DNA of 64,000 nt from Ceratothoa steindachneri (taxonomy: Eukaryota; Arthropoda; Malacostraca; Isopoda; Cymothoidae). The notes beneath the pieces were generated by a model that did no database searches, was not told the DNA's origin, and was given only the letters and a program-made list of their open reading frames with translations. The position numbers and the translations under genes were made by a program. Shown here one piece after another: positions 12,321 to 24,135 of the stretch. How positions within the stretch are numbered: position 1 is the stretch's first letter; each line of letters starts with the position of its first letter. The stretch is from NCBI GenBank assembly GCA_963969495.1, contig OZ018328.1, positions 4,207,886 to 4,271,885 of the forward strand, in the 5' to 3' direction.

Positions 12321-13620
12321 CAGGGCTTTTGTGGCAACGACAAGGCTGACAGTTATGTGGAACTGGTTGAGAAGTTAGTGAAAAGGTATGGTTAAATAGA
12401 CTGCAGGATGTATCTGAAGTTGTACATCCTTGATGCCTATCTTAACAAGTTCAAAGAGAATATGGGAGCATACTAAGAGGACAAGGGGAGCGTTTCCATC
12501 AAGATATATTGAACTTTTGAACATAGATACCAAGGAGTATACAATGAAAATATGATGGGAGACTACATTTGGGCACTTTTACTGAAAACTGATTTACATT
12601 CCAAACGGAATTCTATGAAAACTGGTCAATTCTAACTTTTTTACTTGTTATTATATATTTAGTGTGGGTTTCAATAAAATTATATAAATTTAACTTTTTT
12701 TTTTAACCCGACAGATCCAGGACCTGTACACATAAATTAGATTGATAAGAATGAAGGTTGAATTTTAAGATACGGTCTACGTGACGGAATGTGGTAAACA
12801 CAAGGGGTTTGAATACGCGAGGTATGAAAATGTATTATATGTAAGAATTAACAATAAAAACAAAGAAGTGATTGAATATTATAGGTTTTAGATGAATATT
12901 GCGCCAATAAACTAGGTAGCTCTCATCACAATAAACAGAAAGACCTATATTTCGTTTTCAAGGGAATGAAGTTAAATGCTAACGCGAAATCTAAATTTTG
13001 CAGACGAACTTCCTTAGGCCTAAATTTGAGGGTCGTTGGGAAAACGTGTATTAAAAACAAGAGTTAAGAAAAAATATATATTATTGAATAAACAGTTATT
13101 ATTGAAATGTGAATTTATACAGTAACAGTTTATGATTGGATTGAATCATGCGTGTGAATTAAATTACCATGAGTTAACGAGAATGGATTTACAATTGATA
13201 AATATGGTTTGGTAATTAGAGTATAACGTATGATGATTGTTAATTAGAATATAATTGGTAATTAAATAATGGTTAAATAGATTGTATTACAAGTAATTTG
13301 TAAGTAGTAATTGTTAAATAGATTAAATAATTGTTAAATAGTAATTTGTAAATTGAGTATAACAATTGATGATTGATAATTAGATTGGGTAGTGTTAAAT
13401 GGTTTGATAAATTAATTGTTAAATGGGAATTATAATAATTGGGAAATTGATTGTCAATTAGTAAATGACTTATAGTTGATAAATAGTAATTGGTAATTAT
13501 TAATTGGTAAATATTAAATAGATTCTAACGGAGTTGAATGGGTTAATTTTAAGACGCTTGGGAGAGCGGGTGTGCCAATCTCTCGATTTAAGTCATGGTT
13601 ATCAATCCTTCTTGTAATTA
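12321..13620. other. AT-rich stretch without recognisable genes
   Basis: I see no domain or RNA gene here. 12350-12660 has short open pieces with no family I can name. 13180-13520 is rich in degenerate AATTGTTAAATAG-like words and looks like cryptic simple sequence. Confidence 0.6.
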
Positions 13621-13622
13621 TG

Positions 13623-13626
<4 letters not shown>

Positions 13627-13706
<80 letters not shown>
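13627..13706. repeat. (TA)n microsatellite
   Basis: About 80 bp of uninterrupted TA dinucleotide. Confidence 0.98.
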
Positions 13707-13711
<5 letters not shown>

Positions 13712-14229
13712 GAATAAATATTTACATTTGTAGGGGTATAGACCGTTACAATACTTCCCCACCGAGGGAAAAGCTCGCACAACACAAGGTATTTACATAA
13801 ACTTTAGTCTATATAGCGGTGAGGCCTCCTTACAACGCGTCCAGAAAGGGGTATGGTACCAATTGGCTGACACAGATTGAGGGTCAGGTGGCGATTTGTA
13901 GTGCCACTCGATTGATGCGGGAGATTGTCGCGAGCGAGGACCGGACCGTCGGGTGGCCATTGTTTTGAACCTCCCGAAAAGGCGCCTATCGGGAGTTGCG
14001 CTTTGGTCGTTTGGTGTTCTCCAGCTGCTGTCGAGTGGTCCTGGTCCTACGACAAAAAGGGAGGCGACAGCAGTTGTGAAGAAGATTTGGGGGGTGTAGA
14101 GATGGTTGGCGGAGAGCTTGCGAGTAAAGAGGTGGGAGGAAAAGTTGTAGTTTGATTTGAAATAGACGAAGAAGGATTCGGAAGTGGAGTTAGTTGGTTG
14201 GGAAGTGTTGAAGGAATAGTTGAGTACGG

Positions 14230-16160
14230 AAGGTAGGCTCGGATGACCACTGGACTTATATTAGTGGAAGAGAAAGTTAGTGGCTGTTCCAGATCAACGG
14301 CCTCTATGAAAGCGGGTTTAAGCCAATTGAATTGCAGCAGAGCAATTCAAATCCTCTTTCAAGGAGGCACGAATTCCCAGGAGAATTAAGGTTAGGTTGT
14401 CCACCCAAGTGATGTTGGGATCAGTGGAGCGTACGCTTGCTTTGAGAGTCCTGTGAAAACGTTCCACCTTAGAGTTACTCTGGGGATGATAGCTAGTGGT
14501 ACGGAGACGAAAGGAATCAAGCACTGACATGAGTACATCCATTGGTGGGATTCAAATTGGCTCCATCGATCAGTCATGATCGTTGATAGGACACCAAAAC
14601 GAGCAACCCATGCTGAGACGAAGGCTCAAGTAACAATGGAAGCTCTGATGTCCGGAATAGGAACTGCCTATGGCGAAGAGGTAAAACGATCGATCATGGT
14701 GAGAAGGTAAGTGCAACCGCGCGAAAAGGGTAGAGAACCAACCAGATCGATGTGAACGGCGTCAAAAAGTTCCGATGGAAGTGGAAAAGCAGCTAGAGGG
14801 GACATTGTGTGGCGTGAACTTTCGCACGTTGACAAGGCAGACATGCGCAGGTCCATTTGGCCACGTCGGCGTTTATACCTAGTCGCACATAACGTTGTGT
14901 GATGAGCTTGCGAGTTGCTCGAATGCCAGGATGAGAGAAACCGTGAGTATATTAAAAAATGTGCCGATGGTAAGCGAGAAGAATGAGAGGACGAGGACAG
15001 TCATGAATTGAATAGTCAACCAGCATGCGCCTAGAAGGACTGTCCGGCAAGTCGATCTCGCGATCGATGAGTTGAGAAGAGTGACGCAGTGTTTGCGTAT
15101 CTTCATCTCGTTCCTGGGCAAGCGCTATTGTCACGTGATCGATGGGCGCAGTATGGGAGAGTTGCGTGCCCTAAATCGATGAAATGCGAGAGAGTGCATC
15201 TGGTAAGACGTTTGAAGAACCAGGAACGTAGCGAATATCGTTTATCATCTGCTTGATGAAGTCAAAGTGACGAGTATCAACTGCAGAGTGCACAGAAAAG
15301 GTGCTACTAGAGGCGAGCACACCCACCAATGGCTTATGGTTGGTAAAGACAGTAAATTCACGCCCTTCCAAGTATTGTTGTAAGTGACGCAGGGCGAGGT
15401 ATATGCACAGTAATTCGCGGGAAAATGTACTGTACCTCTATTGGGAAGGAATAAAAGCCTTAGTGAAGAAAGCGAGAGTTTGCCAAGAGTCACCAACCTT
15501 CTGCTGTAGCGTCGCACTGAAATGAGTAGCGGACGCGTCCGAAGCAACGCTTATGGGAGCTCCTGGGCAAGGATGAGCCAGAGCGACTGCGGAAGCCATA
15601 GCCTCTTTGGTGTGAGAAAAAGTCTCGCAAGCTTCGTGGGACCAGGAAAGAGGAAGGTTCTTCTTGGACTTGGAAAGCAATTCGTAGAGAGGTTGCATAA
15701 TGTGGGAGATGTTGGAAATGAACCTGTGGTAAAAGTTTACCATCCCCACAGAATCTACGAAGTTGCTTTAGCGAAGAAGGTCGGGGGAAAAGCCCGGATA
15801 ACTTCAACTTTGTCCTCGAGAGGACGAATTCCATCAGGAAAAATGTGGTGTCCCAAAAAGGAGAGTTGTGTAACACCAAAGATACACTTAGAAATGTTTT
15901 AGTACGATACCATACTCATCCAAACGTGCAAAAATCTGGCGAAGGTGAGAAAAATGCTCCTCTAAAGACGAAGATGCTATCAGGAGGTCGTCTATATAAC
16001 AAAATACGAAGGGAAGACCTCTCAGAACCTGATCCATGAAGCGTTGGAAGGTCTGACCACTGTTACGAAGCCCATGGGGCATTCGGTTCATGACGAAGGA
16101 ACCAAACGGAGTGGTGATAGCCGTCTTAGGAATATCATCAGGGTGCATCGGGATTTGGTT
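14230..16160 (-). pseudogene. Ty3/gypsy pol remnant (RT, RNase H, integrase)
   Basis: Read on the minus strand, this is a gypsy pol in the usual order. RT: TPFGSFVMNRMPHGLRNS and FCYIDDLLIASSS (catalytic YIDD, about 16000-16080). RT connection: MGMVNFYHRFIS near 15740. RNase H: VASDASATHFSATLQQ near 15560 and FTVFTNHKPLVG near 15350. A GSSNVLPDALSR boundary lies near 15190. Integrase core: FDAVHIDLVGSLPFSRGCTYLL near 14750 and a terminal RTLKASVRSTDP stretch near 14440. The frame changes repeatedly. No gag is visible on this strand nearby. Confidence 0.85.
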
Positions 16161-16589
16161 GAAAGGAAGTGGAGGAGAAGGAGCAGTAATTTTAATTCTT
16201 TAAAAACTTTAAAAAGTGTTGTAACTTGTCTAGATTTCTTTAATCTTTATGTACAATAACGAAAATTGAATCGAAGTGTCAGATTTAAAGTAAAATAAAC
16301 TTAATAAATTAGTGTAATACAAAATAATGAATCATGAAAATGTTTAGAAACTATGTGTCTACTTGTCAAATACAGTGCAGTACAGTAAAATACAGGGGAA
16401 TGCAGTAAAATACAGTTCAAATACTAAATAATTCTAATTGGTGATATTTTTGATTTAGTGAATTTTTGTGTGATATTGTCAGAGAAACTGGTAAAAAGCC
16501 TGAAATATACATATATTTTAATGTATGAAGTTCTGTTGTATTTTGTTTTATTTTTAAGTTGCGGAATAGTTCTTTTGATCGCACAGTAG

Positions 16590-16800
16590 TGTTTTTGAGG
16601 AACGCAGAGGTTTTTTACTTTTTTCAAGTTTTTTGAGGAACGTACTACTTTTTTGAAGGACGCTTTAATAGTTTGGGAGCGCTAACGAAGGAACGCAACG
16701 AGCGAAAAACTTGAGGAATGCTATTCCAGGAACTCACTAACCGCGGCTGGAGGAACGCAGGAACGCTAACGCACTACCTAAAATCGAGGAACGCGCCCAG
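16590..16800. repeat. Cluster of GGAACGC-type short repeats
   Basis: The word GAGGAACGC and close variants recur at about 16594, 16632, 16685, 16712, 16750, 16759 and 16789 in an otherwise AT-rich region. Such subterminal motif clusters occur in some DNA transposons. I could not find matching terminal inverted repeats. Confidence 0.5.
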
Positions 16801-17670
16801 CTCTGCTTAGGTCGATGGTGCTAAATATCTTATTGTTCGATATCTTATTAGCTAATTCTTCAACATTGGGTAATGCATACGCATCCAAGTAAGTAAATTT
16901 GTTAATCGTCTGAGAATAGTCAATTACTAACCTTTTCTTTTATTTATTTCACACAACATGAACTTGAACTCGCCAGGGAGAGGTGCTCGGTATAGCAATT
17001 CTCTCTTGGCATTCCTATAATAAAATCCTCGTGGGAGACTTAAATATATAGATTATGTACAAAATTCAAATCATTCATTTATTTTACTTAACTTTTGTCA
17101 ATTAAATGATTCATGTCATTTATGTATAACTTAATAATTTATTCATTTATTTTACTTAACTTTTGTCAATTCAATCATTCATTTATTTTATGTAACCTTT
17201 AATAATTCAATCATTCCGTGACGAGAAACTGATTTCATTTAACGCACAGATACAAACAACTCTTAGAATTTCACGCACATACAAACACACGCATTTCACC
17301 ACTTGTGAAATAACGCGAAATGACTCTCTCACTCGTGTTCTCGTCGCCGCCATATTAAGGTATGTTAAAAAACTTCCCTTTTCACTTATTCTCTCATATC
17401 ACCCCATACTAGAGAGAGATACTAATTCTTATTCACACTTTCATTACAGCTCCAATTCACTAATTATAGTCGCTACAGCAAAACGATCACATTCGCTACA
17501 TCAAAATCATTCCACATTCAACATCCATTTACAAAATTTATACGTCACACTTCATCTCGTCACGCAAAGTTATTTTCAACTCAAGTTCAGCCTTGCCTAA
17601 TTTGACATAATTCAACTTATTATAATCTGTTTTGTTAATCTTTAATATATATATTATTTTCTTTAAAAAT
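16801..17670. other. AT-rich gap with a short imperfect tandem repeat
   Basis: 17066-17216 contains repeated copies of TTCATTTATTTTACTTAAC with TTTTGTCAATT spacers. No gene was recognised. Part of this could be an LTR of the adjacent gypsy remnant, but I cannot define its ends. Confidence 0.5.
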
Positions 17671-17679
17671 TCGTTGCAT

Positions 17680-18990
17680 TTATTTTCCATCCCACGTGAG
17701 AAGCGTTTCCTTTGGCCTACATTGTTCATAATTCAAAATCCCTTCAATCAATAAAAATTTATGTGTAAATAATATTGTATCATATACGCTATCTAGGTTA
17801 ACGATATAGCATTTAACATTTGTATAACTCGGATCGATGATGTCTTCCTTGAGCATGCGTGCTACTTCAGAACGAATATATCTAGAGTCAGACGTTTTAA
17901 ATTTGCGTAACTTCGTAATGACTGGTCTGCAATCAGATGGTAAGTTAGTAAAATCTCTTGGAGGATTCGTAATCATAGAAGCCAGAGAGGAAACTTAGAG
18001 GTCAAGTTGAGGACCCCCAAAGTTTAGCTTAAAGGCGGAATGTTTACTTAGGAAGGGGATTCCTAAAATAATATCAGCTCAACATTCAGATAAAACAATA
18101 AACATACTGTCCGTTACTACTGGCTTCTGACTTTTATGCTAACCTCACAACATTCCTTGATAGAAGATGTTAAATTTGTAGAGTCCATAGATATAGTACC
18201 TTCATAAGGTTTAATATGGAAATTAAAGGAATTCGTAACATCTTTTGAAATGAAGTTCTCAGAACTGCTGGTATCTAAAAGAGCCGTGAGAACACAGTCA
18301 TTCATCTCCACTTCTAGAGATGACCTTTTCAAAATTGATGCCCCCAGCGAGAACGGGATTCGAAGTTAATGCTGACTTTATTTTTAGATGAGTTAAATAC
18401 CTTCAAAAATGTCCTTTCTTCTTGCATTTAAAGCAAGTAACTTCACTTGCCGGACTCGAGCACGGTTCTGGTGGAAGGAAGTTGCGCAATAATAACTTTT
18501 TTTATGTTTTCAAAGCGAAAAGGCTGCAGCACAATTCAAACCCTCGGGATTAGGATTAGAACAGTTGACTTCAGTGCCAAGCTCATGCGATTCTACTAAA
18601 GCTACAGGACAAGAAGTGAAATATGCATAGGCTTCCGAATCCCTTGTGCCAATCTCTAACGGTCTCGGTGGATCAACAGCTGAAGATAATGTAAGAGTTT
18701 TGTTTTCTAGAAGTCTCTTTCGTATTTTTTATGATGAAAGCCCAGGAATAAAGGCATCTCGAATATACTCGTTTCTATACATTTCGGCATTCAGAGCCTT
18801 GCAATTGCAATCCAAATTGAGTGTTTGAAGAGCACATACATATTCATGAATTGATTCACCATCTGATTCTTTACGAGGCGCGAGTTTGTGTCGCGCCACG
18901 ATGTCGTTTGTAGGTTGAATGAAGGCACTTTTGAGAGCAGCAAGAGCATTGTCGAAAATAGTGTGGTGATCTAAGGTTCATGTATAATTC
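17680..18990 (-). pseudogene. Gypsy-like gag, protease and RT start remnant
   Basis: On the minus strand this starts with a gag core near 18960-18760 (GESIHEYVCALQTLNLDCN and an IRDAFIPGL stretch). A zinc knuckle CFKCKKKGHF follows near 18430, then an aspartic-protease-like piece with ALLDTSSSENFIS near 18270, where the usual DTGSS has become DTSSS. An RT N-terminal piece comes last, with RSEVARMLKEDIIDPSYT near 17860. Frameshifts and stops separate the parts. The gag resembles the plus-strand gag at 19.3-20.0 kb, so both probably come from one family. Confidence 0.75.
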
Positions 18991-19229
18991 CCCGATTGGT
19001 TATGATATATTATATTGTCTACTTATAACTACTTGTGCATGTTAACCTGTTTGAAATGGGTATGTATATTTATATTATTTCTGTTTGTTTACAGTGTGTG
19101 TTGATGTTTGTTAGTTGAATAAAGCTTAGAAAATGTATCAAGACTTCTTCATCTCTACCTCTATTAATTCAACTAACAAACTGCGTCTGATCTGAAGATA
19201 GAGAAATTCTGATACCTGAACGCTTGTAT

Positions 19230-20010
19230 CTATCTTCCAGCTCGCCTACTGCTGCACGAGAATGAATCACTGGAATCGTACTTCCTTGGCATTTCTGCAA
19301 TCCACCGGAAGCCTTAATCCTAACAAGCCGAATACATTGATCAATTTTGTTTCACCAACTCAACTATATATGGGTACATTGCAAGTGTACTACCTATGAT
19401 TCAAGTATAGATATTCCCAAAGAACTCTATGTCAAAGGGAAGACAATAGATGAATACTTACAAGAGCTTCAGCTCCTTAACACGGATTGTAACTTGAAGC
19501 CTGTTACTCCTTCGCAGAATCTGGATGACTACATCTGGGATTCTTTCATTAATGGCTTGCTCTCTCATGCGATCAGGCAACAATGCTTGAAATCAAAACT
19601 TCGGACCTAAGTACGCCTGTTGATCAAGCCAGGGCACTCGATGTTGCTCAGAAGACCTCATAGTCTTATTCTCGTTTTCCTATCTCTGTTGTAAGTGCCG
19701 CTGCGACATCCGAGCCTGCTCACACAAAGGATGGGACCCGTGCTGCTGCAACATTTGAAACTGCTTATTCTGCTGATAGGACCTGTGCTGCTGCCAATTC
19801 AAAGTCCAGATGCTATTTCTGCGGTGGTCCGTGTCATAATCGTGGACAGTTTCCTGCGAGAAACGTTACTTATCTTAAGTGTAATAAGCAGGTACATTTT
19901 ACTAAAGTGTGCTGGTCTTTTTCATTTTCTACTTCTGCATCCACTCACTCTTCTAGTCTGGCTGTCATCTCTGCCTCTTCCCCAAGACTACTACAGTGAG
20001 GTACCGTGTA
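19230..20010 (+). pseudogene. Gypsy-like gag remnant with zinc knuckles
   Basis: The plus strand encodes GKTIDEYLQELQLLNTDCN and a FINGLLSHAIRQQCL stretch (19440-19600), matching the minus-strand gag near 18.8 kb. After a frameshift there are a DQARALDVAQKTS piece and two knuckles, CYFCGGPCHNRGQ and CNKQVHFTKVC (about 19810-19910). It stops before a protease is seen. Upstream 19000-19230 has no gene and might be LTR or leader sequence, but I cannot show this. Confidence 0.75.
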
Positions 20011-20130
20011 TGTTTTGATTGGGAATAACGAAGCAACCGTCTTATCGACAAACCCATTAGGCAATTATACATATAAGGTTACATGAAGCTTAGATCACCT
20101 CATTCTTCCCTCCCTTGAAGAATCATTGTT

Positions 20131-20733
20131 CTATATAGCGAAGAGGCTAGTAGCGTTCCCGCGTAAATCGGCGCGCAGTTGTTCAGAGCCAACATGTGCA
20201 GAGGTGTAGGGTTCATACCTACATTGAAGATTAGTTCGAGTACTAGATACGCGGGCCGGAAGAGAATCCACCATCATATCTCCTTCCTTCATGAATATAC
20301 TCTGATTACCTGCAACGTTGGAAGAATTAAACTCAGATGAATCGACAGTAGGTACCGGAAGAATCTCCACCAAACCAGTCTTTGTAGAAGGATTGACGTT
20401 GCGATCCTCTTGCCTCTCATATAATGATAATTTACCAGTCGGAGCCAAGTTACGCACTGATATCGTTGATTTGCGTCCATCGGCAAATCTTACATGGACG
20501 TATTGTGGGATTGCCTCTAACAACTGAACCTCATCAACAAGGGGCTCATATTTACTATCGGCGAACGTGACGTCGTAGTAAGACGGGTCCAGGAACAGAT
20601 AACCAAGTTGGCAACGAATGGCCACTGGGAGATCGACGCTGGTACAAGAAAAGCCTCTCATGTGGCGCAACATTGGTGTTTATGTAGAGCAGAGATCTAA
20701 TAGCATGAAGGGCGTCAGGGAACACACTTTCCC
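20131..20733 (-). pseudogene. Gypsy integrase C-terminal region, cut by assembly gap
   Basis: Next to the gap the minus strand reads FPDALHAIRSLLYINTNVAPHERLF split over short pieces, then PTWLSVPGPVLLRRHV and, one frame over, SKYEPLVDEVQLLEAIPQYV with VRFADGRKSTISVRNLAP. This is the region behind the integrase core in Ty3/gypsy polyproteins, including the small barrel-like C-terminal domain. One frameshift lies near 20560. The rest of pol would lie in or beyond the gap. Confidence 0.8.
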
Positions 20734-20933
20734 NNNNNNNNNNNNNNNNNNNNNNNNNNNNNNNNNNNNNNNNNNNNNNNNNNNNNNNNNNNNNNNNNNN
20801 NNNNNNNNNNNNNNNNNNNNNNNNNNNNNNNNNNNNNNNNNNNNNNNNNNNNNNNNNNNNNNNNNNNNNNNNNNNNNNNNNNNNNNNNNNNNNNNNNNNN
20901 NNNNNNNNNNNNNNNNNNNNNNNNNNNNNNNNN
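20734..20933. other. Assembly gap of exactly 200 N
   Basis: All bases are N. The round length suggests a placeholder, so the true distance is unknown. Confidence 0.99.
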
Positions 20934-22310
20934 CGTAGGTTTCCGCGGATGTCTGGAAATGGTGCAAATTTTGAATTGTAAGGCACCCCAAAAAGATTTC
21001 CGTGGATGATGAACCGCGAATAGCCAAGGGTCGACTGTATATGCAAATACTTTACAAAAAAACAACTGCGATTATGGTCTAAAGGGAGATAGCTACAGCC
21101 ACAGGGATAGTGAAATACGTGCCCCAAAAGTAAATCTAGGAGTGACGACACCAAACATCGACCTCAGCCAGCTTTCACCAAATCTCTCTCTTAACCTGGA
21201 GGACTTAGGCTGTTGGGTACCTAACCAATAGACATAAACCCTAGCCCTACAGCCAGACCTTCACCTGGTACAAGTGTAGAGACATGCGCCACAACATATG
21301 CTGGTGTGAAAGCATTCACAACACAGTCTACTAGCTCCCAACCAGCAGTCGCAAGTAATTAATAAAAGCCAGAGGAAATATCCATATGCCGGTACTACAG
21401 GAAGGAGGTATGTAAACATGGAGTGTCTGGTTGAGGCTGCGATTTTTGGCATCCAAAGCCATGCAACAGATTGCTGATACATGGCAAAAAAGGCACAAAA
21501 GGTTGCAGGCTCAGCAGGGACTGTACCATGTTCCATCCCAACATGTGCCGCAAATCCCTCAGGAATCACAAATGCTTTGTTGAATCGTGCAAGTATTTTC
21601 AAGTCAGAGGTACAAAAAGGAAGAAAGAAACCCCAACATCACAAAGCTCATCACCAACCACAAATAGTTCCGGATGTTATTGATCAGTGATAATGCACCC
21701 GTCACCATCACAGTCTAATGTGCCAAAAAAATTATAAATTTTTTAGAGCTCGCAACAGGAATGAAGTCAGCCACATACATACATATTGACAAAAGCTGTC
21801 GAGACCCATGGAATATTGCTGGCCAGCCTCGTGAAAGAGAGCAGATCAAGTTACCTTTAACTAAGAGGGAGATTGGCATGGGATGACCTTAAACGAGAAC
21901 CTCATTGGTGTGAAGATTAGAGACGTGAGGCTAACTCAGACTCAGAGCTGTCCGTGTTGCTCCGCAAAGTATGTATGTACGTTTGTTCCTTACATGAATA
22001 ACTCCGTACCTTTTTAATGTAGGAGTACATTACTTTTTTACTTTTGATTTACTTTTGATTCTTTAACCAGGGAGGATTCGTAATATTATATATATATTGT
22101 CATATGCAGCGTTTCAAGGATTTAATTAAACAACTAGGGCAAAAATATACTTTTAATTACATAAAAAATTAAATATTAAAATTTTAAATATACTAAGTCT
22201 ATAATAAGAGGATCTAAATAAAAATTAATACTACCAATGAGTACTACTTGATGGTTGACTCAAAAATTCAATTTAGTACGGAATGGTAACTAAAGAACAT
22301 TAATAAGTTA
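20934..22310. other. No recognisable gene; contains first copy of a ~120-bp direct repeat
   Basis: I see no domain in 20934-21848 or 21968-22310. 21849-21967 is the first copy of a direct repeat whose second copy is at 22318-22440. Confidence 0.55.
21849..21967. repeat. ~120-bp direct repeat, copy 1
   Basis: It begins TTACCTTTAACTAAGAGG and ends in a CGCAAAG word. About nine in ten bases match copy 2 at 22318-22440. Confidence 0.85.
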
Positions 22311-22317
22311 GATTCCT

Positions 22318-22440
22318 TTTACCTTTAACTAAGAGGAAGTCTGGCGTGGGATGACCTTGAACGAGAACCTCATTGATGTGAAGATTAGAGACGTGAGGCT
22401 GACTCGGACTCACAGCTGTCTGTGTCGCTGCGCAAAGGAT
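22318..22440. repeat. ~120-bp direct repeat, copy 2
   Basis: Same orientation as copy 1, 469 bp downstream. A minus-strand open frame of 146 codons (22300-22740) overlaps it, but I recognise no domain in that frame. Confidence 0.85.
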
Positions 22441-22947
22441 ACGTTGGTAGAAGTTATTTGGGAATAACAGCTGATCCCGAAGTAAGTGTGGAGCGAAGGG
22501 CGATGCTTCTTGATTGACGATATAAGCGAGAGAATTGTGGATGTACGATGATTCCAATCCTTGGGTTACACTTGCGGGCTTCTCGATGATGAGACTTGAA
22601 CAAGAGGGTGAACATTTTCTCGAGTGGAACTTCATATTGGTATTCCTCAATGATGAGGGATATCTGTTTTTATTCGGAAAACTGAGATAGGTGATTTCTC
22701 TGAATGAGATTGCTGCGAAAGTTTCAATGAAATATACCAAATTGCCTTATGTAATTCAACATGGAAATGCATTACATGAAAAATTATCTTTAAATGAAAT
22801 ATGCAAAAAGCAAAAAGTTTCCATCCTCAGAGACGAAAGTACAGACATTTCGGTTACTCAAATCTTAGCAATTGTAATTTGATATTTTGATGCTGTTAAA
22901 AATGATGTAACTGATACCCTTCTGGACACAATTACCATAAAAGACGG

Positions 22948-23263
22948 GGTAAATATGTAGATTAGCAGCCTGGCCGGAAAAAAATTTGTGTGTAAATATT
23001 ATCGTTCACTCGTGTCGGAATATTCATGCGCGTTTGAGTTCTTTTCAAATTATTATTCTATAAGCAATTAGGATTATATAATGGGGGCTGTGCCCCCAGA
23101 CCCCCCAAAATTTAATGAAACTCAGGATCATCGTAGTGTAGTCGCCCATTGTGTTTACCCCCACACGAGCCGTCAACTTAAATGTACTCCAAAAACGTGA
23201 AACATTTTGGAACATGGACAAATAGTACGTCCATCGTTCGCGCCGATAATCTACATATTTACC
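22948..23263. mobile_element. 316-bp MITE with 17-bp TIRs and 8-bp TSD
   Basis: The ends are perfect inverted repeats, GGTAAATATGTAGATTA and TAATCTACATATTTACC. The flanks are identical 8-bp words AAAGACGG (22940-22947 and 23264-23271). It has no coding capacity. An internal C/G-rich stretch GGGGGCTGTGCCCCC lies near 23083. An 8-bp TSD is typical of the hAT superfamily. It sits inside a hAT transposase pseudogene and interrupts its reading between the ITIKDG and LYDALKQ segments. Confidence 0.93.
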
Positions 23264-23357
23264 AAAGACGGAACTTCTCAGGGCCTTTATGATGCCTTAA
23301 AACAAATGTTAAGAGAAAAATATTCTGCTTAAAAATATTATCGGCTTCGGTTGGGAT

Positions 23358-24135
23358 TCATTAGGAGGAGTGTAAGCAATAAGAGTGCTGAAGTCATTCT
23401 AAAACTGTATCTGGCGCTAGTTAGGCCTCATCTAGACTATGCAGTACAATTTTTGGTCACCATATTATAGGAAGGATATTGATTTGCTTGAGTCTGTGCA
23501 GAGAAGGATGACAAAGATGATTGGTGGGCTAAGGAACTTACCTTATGGTGAAAGGCTCAGAAAACTAAATCTACATACATTGGAAAGGAGAAGAGTCAGA
23601 GGGAATTGATTGAAGTCTTCAAATGGGTAAAAGGATATAATAAAGGGGATCTGGGTAAGGTTCTTATACTTAGTGAACATGACAGGACACGTAGCAATGG
23701 GTTTAAGCTTGATAAGTATAGGTTTAGGAAGGAGATTGGGAGGAATTGGTTTACAAATCGTGTGGTAGATGAATGGAATAGGCTCACTAGACATGTGATA
23801 GAAGCCTCCTCTCTGGGTAGTTTTAAGAATAGATTAGATAAATATATGGATGAAGCTGCTAGATGGGACTGACTTTTTTTTTTTTTATGTACATATGTAT
23901 ATATTTTTCTAAGGAGTGGGGAGATTATATTTTGCGGTTGCATGAATGGACATAATCCTCTGGATGCATTTATGTATATTGTAGATTAGATCTGACGAAC
24001 TCCTGTAAAGGGTGACAAGTTGATGACTTTTCTCTGGTAAGAAATCTTTTGTGTGTTGACTGGAACAGGAGCTGCCAAGTGTAGGCCATGAATGGTCTTT
24101 TGCAGTCTCCTTCTTTTCTTATGTTCTTATGTTAA
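23358..24135 (+). mobile_element. CR1 LINE, 3' fragment
   Basis: It encodes the end of a CR1 ORF2: LGFIRRSVSNKSAEVILKLY, LVRPHLDYAVQF, then after frame breaks NGFKLDKYRFRKEIGRNWF and NRVVDEWNRLTRHVIEASSLG, with LGSFKNRLDKYMDE at the end (to 23872). The 3'UTR ends in the short repeat TTATGTTCTTATGTT (about 24120-24134), a CR1-type tail. It is a 5'-truncated insertion in the hAT pseudogene, whose reading continues on both sides. The left boundary has a few bases of microhomology. Confidence 0.88.

Noticed and set aside
12321..12720. Continuation of LINE-A copy e or a new transposon
   Set aside because: Similarity to LINE-A ends near 12320 and the following short frames show no family motif.
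22300..22740. 146-codon minus-strand frame
   Set aside because: No recognisable domain, overlaps a direct repeat and the hAT pseudogene on the other strand. Kept only as a remark.
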